A DNA stretch of 64,000 bases from NCBI GenBank assembly GCA_001566295.1, contig KQ964251.1, forward strand, positions 687,838-751,837, written 5' to 3'. The notes beneath the pieces are model-generated. The model searched no databases and was not told where the DNA came from. It worked only from the letters and a program-made list of their open reading frames with translations. The translations under genes and the position numbers were made by a program. Positions 43,972 to 56,574 of this stretch are shown in pieces. Source of the stretch: Microdochium bolleyi. Taxonomy: Eukaryota > Ascomycota > Sordariomycetes > Xylariales > Microdochiaceae. Each line of letters starts with the position of its first letter. Position 1 is the first letter of the stretch.

Positions 43972-46166
43972 ATGTCGACACCAATGCGCCACGGGCCCTC
44001 CCAGCAGGGCCGGACGCCATCGCAGCAAGGCCGGACGCCATCGCAATATGCCGGAACAGCGCCCACACCACAGGCATCGACGCCTTTCTCAAACTCGCAG
44101 GGCCAAGCAGCCTTCTCGCCTCGCGGGCCTCGATCGTCACCACAGCAGTTCAAGAAGTCGCCGGCCGCGAAGAACTCCCCCGCGAACATGATGGGCCACC
44201 CCAGTAACGCGCCGGTGAACTTCGACAGTCCCACCGCTGCGGCCGCGCTGGGCGCGCTGGGTATAAACGACCTTGGGCTTGACAACATCAGCATGAGCGG
44301 GCTTGTGGCGGGTTCAGGGCGTGGTAGCGAGGAGGAGTTCAGGAAGAAGCTGGACGACGTGATAGACCTGCTCTGGGTAAGTGAGAAGGCGCGTCACGAG
44401 GATCTGCCCGGACTCCGCTGACCGTATACAAACAGAGTGCTAAGAGCGCTCTCGTGAGCAACGACGCCCTGGAGCGCGTGGCGAATCACCTCGGACTCGA
44501 GTGCATGTGGGAGGACACCATCGGTGGAGGGGAGGGCGCCAAGACACTGGTTATTGCTGGCACTGCTTTTAGTGTGGAGATCAATGTCAACAAGAACATT
44601 GTCCAGGAAGCTGCGCTTGCGTTTGGCGAGGAGGTCCCGATCGTGGACAAGCATGTTGCAAAAGCATCGGCCGTCCTGAAAGACGACCTTGTCCTCGCGT
44701 CGGGGCAGATCCCGCTCACAAAGCGAATCCGAGACTTCTGGAGCAACCTGGAGCGCCTGCGGGATCTAGACAGATTGAGTGTCACTCCCGGCTTCAACTG
44801 TCATGAAGCAGTCGCCGGCTTGTTCGAAAGTCTACACAGCCTACATCAATGGGATGTGACAAAACTACGTGAGATACCCCAGTTGAGCACAAAAAGCCCA
44901 GAACAGCTGGAAGTCTGGGCCTTGGCATCGAGGAATGGCGTTCCGCAGATGCACGTGCGGCATCGGATTGGCCTTACGCTCGACTACTGGATGGAAAAGT
45001 ACAAAAGGCCCCAGACCAAGATAGGCAGAGAGGACGCGAAGACATGGGGCATGTTCCTCAGCTGCGTGCCTGCGAACGAGATGACCTTCAACCCAGCCCG
45101 CGTATCCGACAAGTGGATCGGGCCAAACGTCGAGAAGACGAACCCCTCGGACGAGGAGGTGATGGTGGCAGGCGGCAATCCGATCATCGACTGGCTGGAG
45201 CCCGCGCCCACTCTCTTACCCGCCAGTGACAGCACGAAGACTGAATCCGGGATGGACCCAACTGCGGACAACATGTTATCAGGACCAAAGGCTCCTGACG
45301 TAGGCTTCATGGCGACATTCGAGCCACCGGTCATTGTGACGAATCACGCTGCATTCGAGATATACAAGTCCTCGGGGACGCAGCCGCAGATGACAACCAC
45401 GACGTTCGACGCCTGGCTGTTTCCCATACCGCGAGGCGCCATGTACGACCCCAGTGAGCCACGTGTAGTCGAGCACACCATGCAAGTGCCGACCTGGCGT
45501 CAACGCCTGCTGGGCGAGCCACAGGACGAGCCGGAGGTCAAGTCCCACAAGAACACACTGCACATCTACAAGCCAGTCTATGGGCAAGTTCTCAGAGCAG
45601 TGCCGTTCTCGCACCCCCGCGAGCTGGTGCAGATGCTGCCGACGCTGCGGCAATACGCCTTCCTCTCGACGCTGTTGTACAACAGCTTCACGCCCAGAGA
45701 GGCAGAACTAGAACCGGCGAAACCCCAGCAGCAGCAGAACAAGCCCAACGGGGCGGGATCTACCACGGCCACTACTGTCAGCAATGGCAGCGCGAAGAAT
45801 AGCACGGCCATAAGCGACTTTGACAGCTTCATGTCGGGCATCGCGTCCAGCTCGGCAGCTGCGTCCTCTTTGCCAGGCTCCTTGCCTGTGGACATCACGC
45901 TGACCGCGCACCCGCTGCCGCGGCTGCAGGTCGTGTTCCCCTTCCAAACCGAGACTGCCAACATCCAGCTCGAGATACAACCGGGCGGCAAGGTGCACAT
46001 CCTCTCGGATAACATATTCGCGAGGTCTGCTGGTGCTGGCAGCGACAGCAGAAACAATAGCCGGGGCCCGCTAGGGTCATTGTCCGCCGAGCAGTGGGCA
46101 AAGAAGCTCGAGTTTACCGAGGACATTGGGGCTTGGGTCGAGCTCATCAGACTCTCACTCGAGTGA
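43972..46166 (+). CDS. med1: Mediator complex subunit 1
   Basis: Med1 is a middle-module subunit of the Mediator coactivator of RNA polymerase II. Exons 43972-44376 and 44436-46166 (59-nt intron, GTAAGT donor) give 711 aa. After a low-complexity Gln/Ser/Pro N-terminus comes the conserved helix FRKKLDDVIDLLW. It joins in frame to SAKSALVSNDALERVANHLGLECMWED and then ILAGTAF-like and NLERLRDLDRLSVTPGFNCHEAVAGLFESL blocks of the fungal Med1 domain. The first 30 codons include a 21-bp tandem repeat (43996-44058) encoding GRTPSQQ-type units. The C-terminus is variable. It converges with the unknown gene on the minus strand. Confidence 0.9.
43996..44058 (+). repeat. Three-unit 21-bp tandem repeat inside med1
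   Basis: Units at 43996-44016, 44017-44037 and 44038-44058 share the core CCATCGCAGCAAGGCCGGACG with decay in the outer copies. Each encodes a PSQQGRT-like heptapeptide. Confidence 0.75.
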
Positions 46167-46400
46167 CGCTTCCTAACCTCTGATTCATGACATGACACAA
46201 GGCTGGAGACGCGGAAGATAAATTGCCGTTGCAGAACAAGAAATATACTCTATGCTTATCAGCGGACAGCCATAAAGCCCCTGAATAACAGACTCGAATA
46301 CGTGAAATTGCCCCTGCTAGTGGTGTGGCGGTTTTTTGAGGCTGCAAGTTGAGTATCGCTAGACTTCAACTGCGTGACCATGCAACCTTTCCCCCAGTGT

Positions 46401-48116
46401 TCAGTTCAGCAACGCCCAGTCGCACGCGACAGCCCATCTTCCTAATTCTGGGCTCAACATGATTTCCCACGTTGGTCGCGCTATGCCCACTATGATGCCA
46501 GGTTTAACAGGCTTCCTCTTGGCGATCCCGGGAGTAATCCGGCCTTCACCAGCGAGTATAATCTTGACTCTTGTGGTAGTGTCCTCGTTCTTGTTGTCTC
46601 TTTGCGCAACACCTACTCCTATGTCGACTTCGTTCGAATCTGCTGTCGGGGTCCCATCGTCAAAGACCATGCTGTCGTCGTCTGCTTCTCTGTGTCCGTG
46701 TGCGGTGTACCTCATATTACCATCACTAGCCACTGCGTAAGTGGTACTGACATGGTGCCCGTAAACGAGACACAACCCTCCAGAAGAAGCTATGCCTCCG
46801 CGATGAGCTGCTGACGTAGTGTTCAGCTCATCCACGACGATACGCGCCAGCCAGTCGCCCTCGCGCTTCGACCCAGTGGCGGCCTCCATGTCAACAAGCC
46901 AGTCCCTAAGTTCCGAGGCAAGTCCACCTGGAATGTACTTGTTGCCACTCTTGTTGTTGCGCCGTGACGGCGAGAACATTTCTGGCAGGGGGTCGTAATG
47001 TCGCTCTTGCTGATCGAAGCCCGCGTGAGTGTTGACATCCTGGTCTCGCTGCTTGAAGCGTGGCGCTCTGTGAAATGTTGGTTGCTGCTGCTGCTGCGGC
47101 GGTACTATGACTGGTGTCGCGTCTTGCAGCTCTGTGCCATCTACTGCACAGTGAGCATCTTCTCGTATCTCGTGTCGAATCTGCCCATGGTCAGGATCTA
47201 CATCCATCTCTTCGGACCTCATGTGCCTCTCGTCGGTCTTAGTCTCTCCTCCTAGCCGCTCGTGTTCCTCTTCATCCTGTGCAGGGTCAGCTTCGGCTCC
47301 GGTCAACAGCGGTGGTAGCGCGATTTCTGCATCGTCCTCAAATGCTGGCAGAGAGGAGATGGAGATCCGTCGGCGCTTAGGTGACCGCGGACTCATAGTT
47401 GCTATCGGCAATATGTCATCAAAGCCGCCGCCAGGCTGTTCACCAGCGTCACGACCATGCTTTCCGTGATCGTCACTGCCATATCCAGTCGGCTGTGACG
47501 ACTGAGTCACTATCGAATCCAAAGCCTTGTCACGAGAGTGACCTCGAGAGCCGTGACCCCTTGCATGGTCAACGATCACTGCTTGATCCGCGGGTGGCAG
47601 AGCCTCGGATTCTCCTCTTGCCTCATCGTCATGATCTAGATCATCATCGACCTGCGGTGGCGAGCTGTCTATCAAGAGATCACCGTCGAATGAACCACTC
47701 GCACTGGCTCCAGCAGCCGCTCCATTCTTAGCGCGTGCTGACTGCCGGAAGTACAAGCTGCTTGGCGGCGCCGCAGGAGCGGCCGGGGTCGAAGGTAGGT
47801 GCTGGCCCTGCTGACGCTGCTGCGATAGACGAGGGGTCGAGTGCAGTGAGAACCGCGGCGTCGCGTGAAACTGCTGCTGCGAGCCCGGCTGGTATATGGG
47901 TAGCGACGACTTTGGCGTCTCGTGCTGCGGCTCCCTCGGCTGCGGTCTCTGTGAGCCTGGGGCGGTGGTTTTGGTCCCGGTGCCGGCTGAGTTGTTGCTC
48001 TTCCTCGGCAGGAGAAAGCGATTCGGCGTAGGCGTCTGGTCAAGGTGTCAGGACCGTGCGGCGAGTACGCGGGTTGACGAGACGAAGCAACATACCGCGG
48101 GTGGTGGAGGTGGCAT
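46401..48116 (-). CDS. Uncharacterised, mostly disordered nuclear-type protein
   Basis: I do not recognise the function. Exons 48096-48116 and 46401-48035 give 551 aa. The first exon holds only MPPPPPA and a GTATGT donor; the 60-nt intron has a CTGAC branch site and joins to TPTPNRFLLPRKSNN. Residues 1-130 are Pro/Gln/Thr-rich with repeated TPRFSLHSTPRLS-like phrases, a possible phosphorylation region. The middle is acidic, with a basic MSPRSPKRRRISISSLP patch that could be a nuclear localisation signal. The last ~160 residues look folded: GGLASELRDWLVDMEAATGSK, DWLARIVVDEL, VKIILAGEGR, VGIARPTWEIML, and WAVACDWALLN at the end. The alternating pattern of that tail could be an OB-like beta barrel, a low-confidence inference. 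Confidence 0.8.
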
Positions 48117-48678
48117 GTTGTTTGGTCAGCGGACGTCCCACTGCATGGTTGCTGTCTTTGCTGAAGGTCTCGATCGGCTAAGCATGAGAACAAGCAAGAC
48201 TTTCTGTGCCCTTGAACTGCCTGTGATTCAGGCACAGTTGTCCTACACGCAGCTAGGTTGTCACGAGGTAATGGTCCCAGGCGGACATGATGTCTTGCTG
48301 AGGGCGAGGTGCAAGTGCAGATCAGTAGTGGACGAGGTGTCAAGTGTTTGGAAGGGAGTGCTTCTCCACAGTGGTCGTCATGGTCGTTGTCTCCAGCAAT
48401 TGCACAGTGTGCTGGTCCACTATGAGGTCACACATAAATTGAGAGCTAAGAACCACGAACTTCGTCTCAGCTGCTTTCGATTTCATTGCCATCATGTTAT
48501 AGAGGAACCCAGAGAGACCCGTGGCTCTCTTGCAGCCGACGCCCATGGTCATCTCCAACGCTTTCCTGGATATGTTGTACGCCTTCCAAACACGACCTTG
48601 ACACCGTAACTCCTGACCAGGAAAGTAACCGTCCTTCACAAAACGCCATGTCATGGGATTTGAAACAAATGCCAGGCT
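48117..48678. other. Intergenic, no gene seen
   Basis: This lies upstream of the unknown minus-strand gene and downstream of mrc1. No gene is recognised. Confidence 0.5.
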
Positions 48679-51600
48679 CTACTCGAATGAGCCTCTTCCG
48701 AACAGTCCCCCAACAACACCCGCTCGGCCCTCCACGCCCTTCATCTTCTTCGCCTCGCGCTTCTTCTCTTTCTCCGCGACAGCGGCTCTCCTCTCCGTCT
48801 CCCGTGCGAAGTAATTGACACCACTCTTCTTGCCTGCGTTCTTCTTGAGCTTGGCCTCTTCGCCGAAGCCACCAGCCTTGCCGCCGTTGCCATTGGCAAC
48901 AGTCGAGCCAGTCGCTGACCCCGCAATTGTCGAAGTTGACGACGACGACAGCAAGCTGTTGGTGGTCGCGCGGCGGAGGAGTGCCGGCACCTTGAACCCG
49001 CCACTGGCGGATCCAGTTGAGGCGAATGCAAGACGGTTGCTGTTGCTGCCAGTGGAGGCATTGGAAGAGCCACGCTTCAGAGCGATGCGGTCCACAACTG
49101 CTACTTTGGCGTACCCGGCCACAGCGCGGTTCTCCTTGTTGGAAGAGGTAACTGGGGCTTGTTCCTCTCCCTCACTGTCCGACCCAAACTCGGTAGCGGG
49201 GATCACTGATGCGTTGGGCTCCTCAAGAAGGCTGGACAGCGAGCGCTGGACATCAGCCAACGAGGACGCGCGGGTCTCTCCACGAGCCTTTGTCCGTCGG
49301 GCATTTGGTGCAGGCCGGGCAATGTGATCATCCATGCGAGAGCGTTTCCGCCCAAGGTTGGCCCTCTCACTGGTCTCAGCAAGTTTCGGCTGGCTCTCAG
49401 GGATAGCCTCGCTTTCCGTGCCAACCGCCTCCTGACTCTGGCTCTCTTCTTCGGCGGTCTCCTCAGCGAAGTTGTCGTCAAAGTCCCATTCGTCGTCGCT
49501 GTCACGGTCCTCAATGCTCTTCATGAACGCAGAGTTGCGAGGGTTCTCAGCAATCTTGCCAATGCGCTCATCGGCGAAGAGAGCCTTCTGCATTTTGGCA
49601 AACTGGCGACGCTTCATGCGACGGCGAGCCTGACCATCGTCGTCCGAGTCCGAGAGGTCAAAGTCATTGCCCCCACCACGTCTCCGCTTCCTCAGCATTC
49701 CCGTGGTGATATCACGGAAGAGCTTATCGACCTGAGCAGCATCCGCAGCACGTGCGCGCTCACTAGAGGCTGGGTTAGTTTGTGACGATGAATATAGGTT
49801 ATGCAGAAAACAACTTACGCATGCAATCCAGCGAGCTGCTGCTCGTCGGCGTCATTGCCAGCGGCGTCGTCAATCATCATCTTTGCAAGCTCCTCGTCTT
49901 CCTCTTCCGAGTCCTCGCCATCAACACCACCAAGACCTGCATATTCATCTTCGGATTCTTCAGCTTGCTCCTCCACCATCTCGGTAGCTCTGCTCTTTTT
50001 TCTGTCGAACCGCGCTTGCAGTCGCTTCTGTCTCCTGGCAGCCTTCTCCATTCGCTTGAATGCGTCGGCAGCTGACGCGCTCGCATCTTCGACAGCGAGC
50101 TTAGCTGAATCATTATCGTTGCCACTAGGAGGTGCTTCGGTCGGAGGCACGGTAGAATCGGGCGCCGCCAGTTGCACTCGTCGCATAAGCTTCCCTTTTC
50201 GCTTGACGAGAGGAGAGTCAGGAACACCGTCCGCGCCAGAGATCCCATCGGCCACGGTCTCTACCGTTGACTGAGGGGGTTCAACGAATCTCTGCTTCAG
50301 GGGAGTAAGCTCCTGGTAACCACCATCTTGCGTCAGATCCAGGGCTTCAGACATCTGGGATCCGGGAATTAGGCTGTCGAATCCGTGGATCTGCGACTGC
50401 GAGAAGTGAAGCTGCACGCCTTGTGTCTGCGTGTCGCCTCTGGCTGCGGTGGCCTGTTGTGTCGGCTGACTGTTGAGCACCATGTTGCTGTCGTCATCGA
50501 TCTGCTCAGCTGTCGCAGAGAATTGGGAGTCTGGGAAGTTGTCGAGGCTAGGGAGGAACTCCATGGGAGATCCGCTCGGAGCATCTTCTAGTTGACTATC
50601 GTCCATGGTACCAGCGAACATTTGGGTCATGCCCAAGCCTGCAGGGCGAGCAGCAGCAACTGGGAGCCCAGGGATGAACGTCTTTGTGGCGGATCGCAGG
50701 ACTGAGGTCGGTACTTGGGGAGAGTCAACGGGATGGCCTGATGGTGATTGGAAGACATCCGCTTTGGGCTTGGGGGTGGCATCGATTGTGTCGTCCTCAT
50801 CGTCTGACACGATCTGGACATGCTTCCTTGGCCGACGGGATTTCGGCGCCGGTGTTCGCATAATGGCCTCGGCGTCCTCGTCCTCCTCCGCTACGCCCTC
50901 CTTCGCCTGGTTCTCAAACAAAGCTGATGTTGTGCCCTCTTCCACCTCAGGACCATCGTTTTCAGCTCCGTCGGAGTCTTCGTCGGCGGAAGTAGTGCCT
51001 TCGTCATCATCCGCTTCTTCCTCGGATCCCGAGAGCTCAACCTCATTGAGCTCCCCATTGTCGCTGCCGTCGTAGCTGTCATCGTCGCTGTCTTCCCAAG
51101 CAAGAGGGTCGACCTCACCATTGGCTTTCTTCTCCTTGCGTTCTTTCTTCGTCTCCTCCCGCTCTCGCTGCATGATCTCTTCAACTTCCTGGCGCGCTTT
51201 TGCTACCATATCCTCGACCTCCTCGCGTTGGCGTTCACGCTCCTCTTCGGTCTGGATATGGATACCCTTGGCGCGCAATTCTTCGAGGCGGCGGTCCCGC
51301 TCAAGCTTTGCTTGTGCACGGGCCCGTTGCACAAGGGATGTCTGGAGTTCTGCGGCCGAGATTGAAGGCACGGCGCGTCGGCCCCGACCGGGTCCTTTGG
51401 GTGAAGATGGGAGATTGGCGAGTCTCATGAGCGCTGTCATCGACGTGGAGCTTTCGTCCTTCTTCGCGGGAAGCTTCTTTAGGATTTCGTCGATCGTATT
51501 CGGTTTGGTCTTGATAATCTCGAGCTCGTCGTCAGAGTCGATAGTAGTGAGGTTTGCCTCAACAGTTGGTATTCTGACGCGGACTTTTCGTTGTGGACCT

Positions 51601-52742
51601 TTGCCTTTGTCCTGAGCTTGTTGTGGTGTAGCCGTTATCTCACTGGGCTGGACTGTAGATGTGGCTTTGGTGTCCACTGGCAACACATCGCTCTGAGCCG
51701 CAGGCTTCTTGGCACTAGGGGGCGAGCTCGGCGGAGTTCCGTCCAATTCCATGTCACTCTGCTGCACAGAGTTGGGAGTGGCAGCTCTACTCGAGCTGTC
51801 CAGCTTCGGCTCGACAGAGGCAGGAAGCTCTGTGGACGGCTCGGCCTGTGGGCGGAAGTTGAAGCGCTCGAACAAAGAAGCCTTGGTCAGCTTCTTGAGA
51901 GTCTTCGCCTCGTGGGCAAGCTGGAGACTTCTGGCTAGGCGTTGGGTCTCGCGGTTCATCTCTTCCACGGCCTTCTTGCCGGCTTTCCGGGCAGGACGCG
52001 AGCCTTGCTGCGTCAGCTTGATGCCACCGGCATCATCGTCAATGTCGGAGACATCGTCCTCCTCCTCTGCATCGGAATTGTTGACCCCAGCCTGCTCGGC
52101 CATTCGGCGAGCGCGTTCTTCTTGTTTCCGAGCTTCCTCCTTCTCCTTAGCCTCTTTCTCCTGACGTTTGCGTGCCACGAGGGCCAGGAAGCGGTCGTTC
52201 TTGGCCAGACCTTCTGCGGGTGCGAGACCCTCTTCGTCTTCCGATAGAGGTGCTGATGGGCGCCGAGGTGACGGTGTGACGAAAAGGCCTGGTGATGAAG
52301 GAATGTCCGCATCAGCTGCTGGCTCGGGTGTCTTGTCCCTAGCGGCTCTTATCCTCCTTCGCGGGGCGATTTGGATGCCTCGGCTTTCCTCGTCTTGTGT
52401 GTCTGCCCCTGTCGTAGAGCTTTCTGTGTTCTGTTTCGGTGATGTAGACTGAGTAGTGGTGTGCATGCGGGCAGCCATACGGCCGCGTGGTCTGACAATC
52501 TGCTCCTCTTCTTCGCTGCTCTCTGCTGAAGCCCCGCCGTCCTGGTTACGCGTGGTAGAGGAGCTCTTCTGCGCGGTTGTCTTGAACAAAGCAGCTCTGT
52601 TTGGTCGCGACCTTGCAGGCTGATCGTCATCTGAACTATCGTCCACTGCAGCTAGCATGGCCTGGATCTTTGACCTCGGGCTGAGCTGGGACGGGGACTG
52701 TGGCGTGTCCTCGACGGGCGAGGAAGGGCGTGGTGAAGCCAT
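48679..52742 (-). CDS. mrc1: DNA replication checkpoint mediator Mrc1 (Claspin)
   Basis: Mrc1 travels with the replication fork and relays checkpoint kinase signalling. Exons 49819-52742 and 48679-49762 (56-nt intron with ACTAACCC branch site) give 1335 aa. The N-terminus is typical (SPRSKIQAMLAAVDDSSDDD). Residues about 400-500 hold DSDDELEIIKTKPNTIDEIL followed by a long charged helix, and a conserved acidic core resembling the Mrc1-like domain (MEKAARRQKRLQARFDRKK region) spans the intron, where LAGLHA joins ERARAADAAQVDKLFRDI. SQ and TQ dipeptides cluster around residues 750-810, the expected sites of ATR/Mec1 phosphorylation. The end is GGLFGRGSFE. Length and composition fit the family. 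Confidence 0.9.
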
Positions 52743-53906
52743 TGCGGTGGACGTGTAATCTGAAGGCTCGTTTCTATGTGTGATCGATGTCGTGTTTCAT
52801 CCGGCCATGAAAGAAAGAATTGTGCTCGCTAGATGTTGAAAACAAAGAAATGACAACGATGTCAAGGCCTGTCACTCCTGTCGGAAGAATGGTTGCTGTG
52901 ATTGTGTATGGCTGTGGGGTGTAAGTGTTGTCTTCCGAAGCTTAGATGGGTTGCGGGTGGTTTTAAAGCTGCAGGTGCTTCCCGCGTTGCGACGCGTTAA
53001 GAGGTCCGCCCCACACCTCAGAACACGCCCACGCTCCCGTCTCACGCGTAGAGCGCGCACACAGTGTCCCGCACATACCCCTGCTTGCAACAACGTCATC
53101 CCTGTCACCCCAACATGTTCCCAGTTGCCTTCAACACCGCGATACTTGCACCAAGGCGACGACTCCAGTGCTGGGCAAGTCTTTACGCATACATCGATTG
53201 ATAACCTACAACCTACTGACACAGAAGATACTAGCTCTTCACAGTCCGTACCGTCACGATACGATGTTCAGCTTCCTGACCACATCATCGAGTGGCAAAT
53301 CCATTAACCAGGAGTCCTCGCGTCACGGCGATATACCAGTTAGCCTTTGGCAGATGCCTCGGGCACTTTCGAGTCAGATATGATAGCTATTCTCATTGAA
53401 AGACTATATATATATATGTAGGGGTATCAGTAACCTAAATGTGCATGTATAAATGATTCGCTTGAAATACTTTCATCCGATTGAGCCTCCTTTTTGATGA
53501 GAACTCCAAACGCCAAAAGTGATGAGCTCCCCGCCCCAGCGTCAGCGTGCTTGGTAATGAGCATAGTATGCCCTCTGATTCATGCCTTTTCTGGTCATGT
53601 GCAGAGATAGCCTCCCGAAAAGGAAGGCTGTGACCACTCTCACATGGCTCAGCGACTGCCGCACACATGTGCTAGATCACGTCTGATATCTGGGCCAGAT
53701 TTAGCCGCGAGTCGCTCTGACGTGATGCTTGACAAATACCTTCATTCTCAGGTGCTGGCCGGCACCCGTCCAAGGAGGGCATCGATGACCGCGTCCGGGC
53801 CTTCGTCGCCGTTGTGGGGACAGGGTCTCGTGCCAGATGATGGCCAACGCATGCCTCGTGTGTCTTGATCCCCCTTCCGTGCGGATCCCAGCAGCAGGGT
53901 GTCGGA
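52743..53906. other. Intergenic, promoter of mrc1
   Basis: This lies between the mrc1 start and the 3' end of hfi1. It contains a short TA microsatellite (53405-53417). No gene is recognised. Confidence 0.5.
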
Positions 53907-55434
53907 TCACACAGCCAGACACGCATCAAGAATGTTGTCGAGCGACTGTACGTCTTGTATCTCTCCACCATCCCATCCGAACTGGTCTGTTTCCACATCC
54001 ACGTCCATAGCATCAGGGTTGTGGAAGCCATTTGTGAGCGGAACAACATCCAGGTTGAGTTCCTCGAAAGGCGCTGGAGCCTGATCCGGTATGTACGTGT
54101 AGTTGTCCCAATGGTCGAGCTCGCCCTCGCGGTACCCGTAGATAATGGATCTTGTGACAACTGGTATCGTCGCTATGCCACAGTCGCCGAGCTCGAGCGC
54201 GAGCCGCAGGTCCGCCATGTCGAGAGGCCCACGCTCGCTGGCAGCGCGTGCCTCAACGGGTAGAAGACCCGCCTTGTCTCGTGATAGCTCGCCTCTCGCA
54301 AGAGCCATCTCTTCCCGTCGTAATTGCTTCTTGTACTTGTGGGTCTGGACCCAGCTTGCACCAGCTCCAAAGCCTGCGCTGTTAGAGTCGCCAGGGCCAT
54401 TGCTTCTCGTTCGCCGGAACACTGTCGATAGAAACTCTTTGATATATGTCTCTGCCGCGACGGACAGATACGACGCCGCATCCGTGCTATGGCCGTTGAC
54501 CAGGCCGTTCTCATAGCAGATTGGCAGCATTCGGGACTCGATTGAGGCGTGGTCGGGGAACTCGCCCGACTCGACAGCCAGAGGCTGATTGAAACGCTTC
54601 CTTATCTCCAGGTCAAGATCTGTACAGAGGTCAATGGGTGATCATAATGATACAGATTTCTTAGAGTACGCACTCATCTTGTTCAGCCCCGCTGCACTTT
54701 GCGGTACGTCTGGCGCGCGATTCGTTTTGCCACGGTGGTGTTCGGCGAACATGTTGGCCATTGATTCGAATGGGTCGAACTAGGTGTCGCTCGTTAGTTT
54801 CAGGCGAGCCAACGCCATCAATGCAACAGGCCTACTGACATCATTATGCACGAGATCTTTGATGCGCCGTCGATCGCGGCTCGGCAACTGCATAACGTCG
54901 CCCTTGAGCCTCCTCTCGGCCGCGTCGCCGGTGACGGGCTTAGCGCCAGAGTTTGCGCTAGGTTTGTCGTTGGCCGAAACCCAGGGGGCGAGCCCCTGGT
55001 CGGGCATCTCTCGTGTGAGATTTCCATATATGGCAGCTATGAGCTGGTTGTGGAGGTGAAATCTGTCGCCATTCGGCGTTGCAAGGAGGGGATCGATGCG
55101 GTCCGAGAACTCTTGCTGATTCAGTTGTCCTGTAAGTCGGAATAGGGTCAGTAATGCATCGGAAAGGATGATACCGACAGAGGCGCATCTGTGGGGGGTT
55201 TGACGCACCGAGCATGAATTTTGAAATGGACTCTTTGTACAGTAGCCATTGTTCCGGTCCAATTGCATGCTTGAGCGTAGTGTAGAGAGGTTCGAGTTCT
55301 ATCCGCGTCGGTATGAAGTGGCTTGACTTCGTGACCTTGGGGATCGATGAGGAAGAAACCGTAATCGTCTTGAGAACCGGGGTCGTCTGTGTGACAGACG
55401 GGCGGCTGAGCGCCGCAGGATCTATGTCGGGCAT
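53907..55434 (-). CDS. hfi1: SAGA complex subunit Hfi1/Ada1
   Basis: Hfi1/Ada1 is a structural histone-fold subunit of the SAGA coactivator. Exons 55209-55434, 54840-55129, 54674-54779 and 53907-54619 give 444 aa. Signature pieces are LYTTLKHAIGPEQWLLYKES, GQLNQQEFSDRID, LPSRDRRRIKDLVHND joined to FDPFESMANMFAEHHRGKT, and APDVPQSAAGLNKM joined to NLDLEIRKRFNQPLAVESGE, then RMLPICYENGL, RTRSNGPGDSNSAGFG, and GPLDMADLRLALEL. Intron 2 (54780-54839) is 60 nt with donor GTCAGT, a CTAAC branch site and acceptor TAG. Reading it as exon would place that TAG in frame. The gene is divergent from the J-protein gene. Confidence 0.9.
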
Positions 55435-56574
55435 GGTTGCTGCGGTGTGTGGGCGAGGTGTATGTCGGCTTGAGCAAAGGTGTGCATGCAGGTGGGATGG
55501 TGGGAGTATTCCCGCGGAAGAGAGCGCGTGGCCAGTGGATGGACGTCGCGATGGTGCCCGTTGCGACAGAGGGCGAAATGCGGGATGAAGTCGAGGCGCG
55601 ACCTCAGGTCGTTACAGGGGTTGGCAGCACCGCACAGCCCGGAAGAGGGGTCCTAAGCCCATCGACCGAGTGCGTGAGACCGAGGCGATCGCGGATATGA
55701 GCAGCCAGCGATGGATTAGCGATGCTGTGGTCGGGTTTCGCGATGGAGAGCGTGGCCGGGTCGCGGTGGTGCTCGTGTGCGGGAGAGGTGAGGTCGGGAA
55801 CGGGGCGGAATTGGAGTGCGAGATTCGCGACCGATGCGCCGAACCCCAGAGCGTCCGCCGCCCCGGCCCAGGACTCGGGGCTCATGACTGTGGGTACAAC
55901 ACAGCACCACCTTGCAATCCCATCGTCCTCAGCCAGATGCGAATGCCCACAGCTACATGCAAGCATGCCACATGCTGCTTTATACTTCAAGATATCCTTT
56001 GAAATATTGGCAATCGCCAGGCATGAGGAAAAGACGGGCGTCTTTGTGGACGTGCAGCACGCTGAAAGTCACAAATTTGACTACCGCACAATGTCATACT
56101 CTCGTGTCATATTGAACCCGGCGATGGCTCAAAAAGAGAATACCTGCGGAGACAAGCTTTCTCATTGCTGCAATGGAGGTTGTTTCCAGCATTCTTGCGC
56201 AGATCATCTTGCTGCAGTCACTCAGAGACCGATGTCCCACGGTTCGTGCAACATGGAGGGCTAAAACGCTAATGCAGCCCTCAAGAGCCATGCTGTCAGC
56301 GGCTGGGTGCCCGCTGTTTTTCTATTGACAGATCGCAACTTCAGGGGTCCAGTCTCGCCGCTCAGGCCTTCCGCCTCGGCACGCGCTCTCGACAGAGGAG
56401 GCCGACTTCTGAAGCGTCCGCGGACTTCTCGACGGCACCTCCGCCAGACTTACGCCTTGCCTGACTGACTTCGCTGGTCTCCCATCCCAGCACTCAACGC
56501 GCTCGGCATCCTTCTCGACCGACAAGAAAAGGCCATGAGGTGATCGCACCGCTGTGCACGTCAACCCCTCCACT
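55435..56574. promoter_or_regulatory. Shared upstream region of hfi1 and the J-protein gene
   Basis: The 1.14 kb between divergent ATGs holds both promoters. ORFs within it have no recognised domain and are GC-rich leader-like sequence. Confidence 0.4.

Noticed and set aside
53405..53417. TA microsatellite
   Set aside because: Too short and isolated to suggest a centromere, origin or transposon.
54780..54784. Apparent nonsense TAG in hfi1
   Set aside because: It is the acceptor of a 60-nt intron with GTCAGT donor and CTAAC branch site; splicing restores family sequence.
55604..55990. 128-aa minus-strand ORF between hfi1 and the J-protein gene
   Set aside because: Lies in the divergent promoter, has no domain, and is crossed by equally long ORFs on the other strand.
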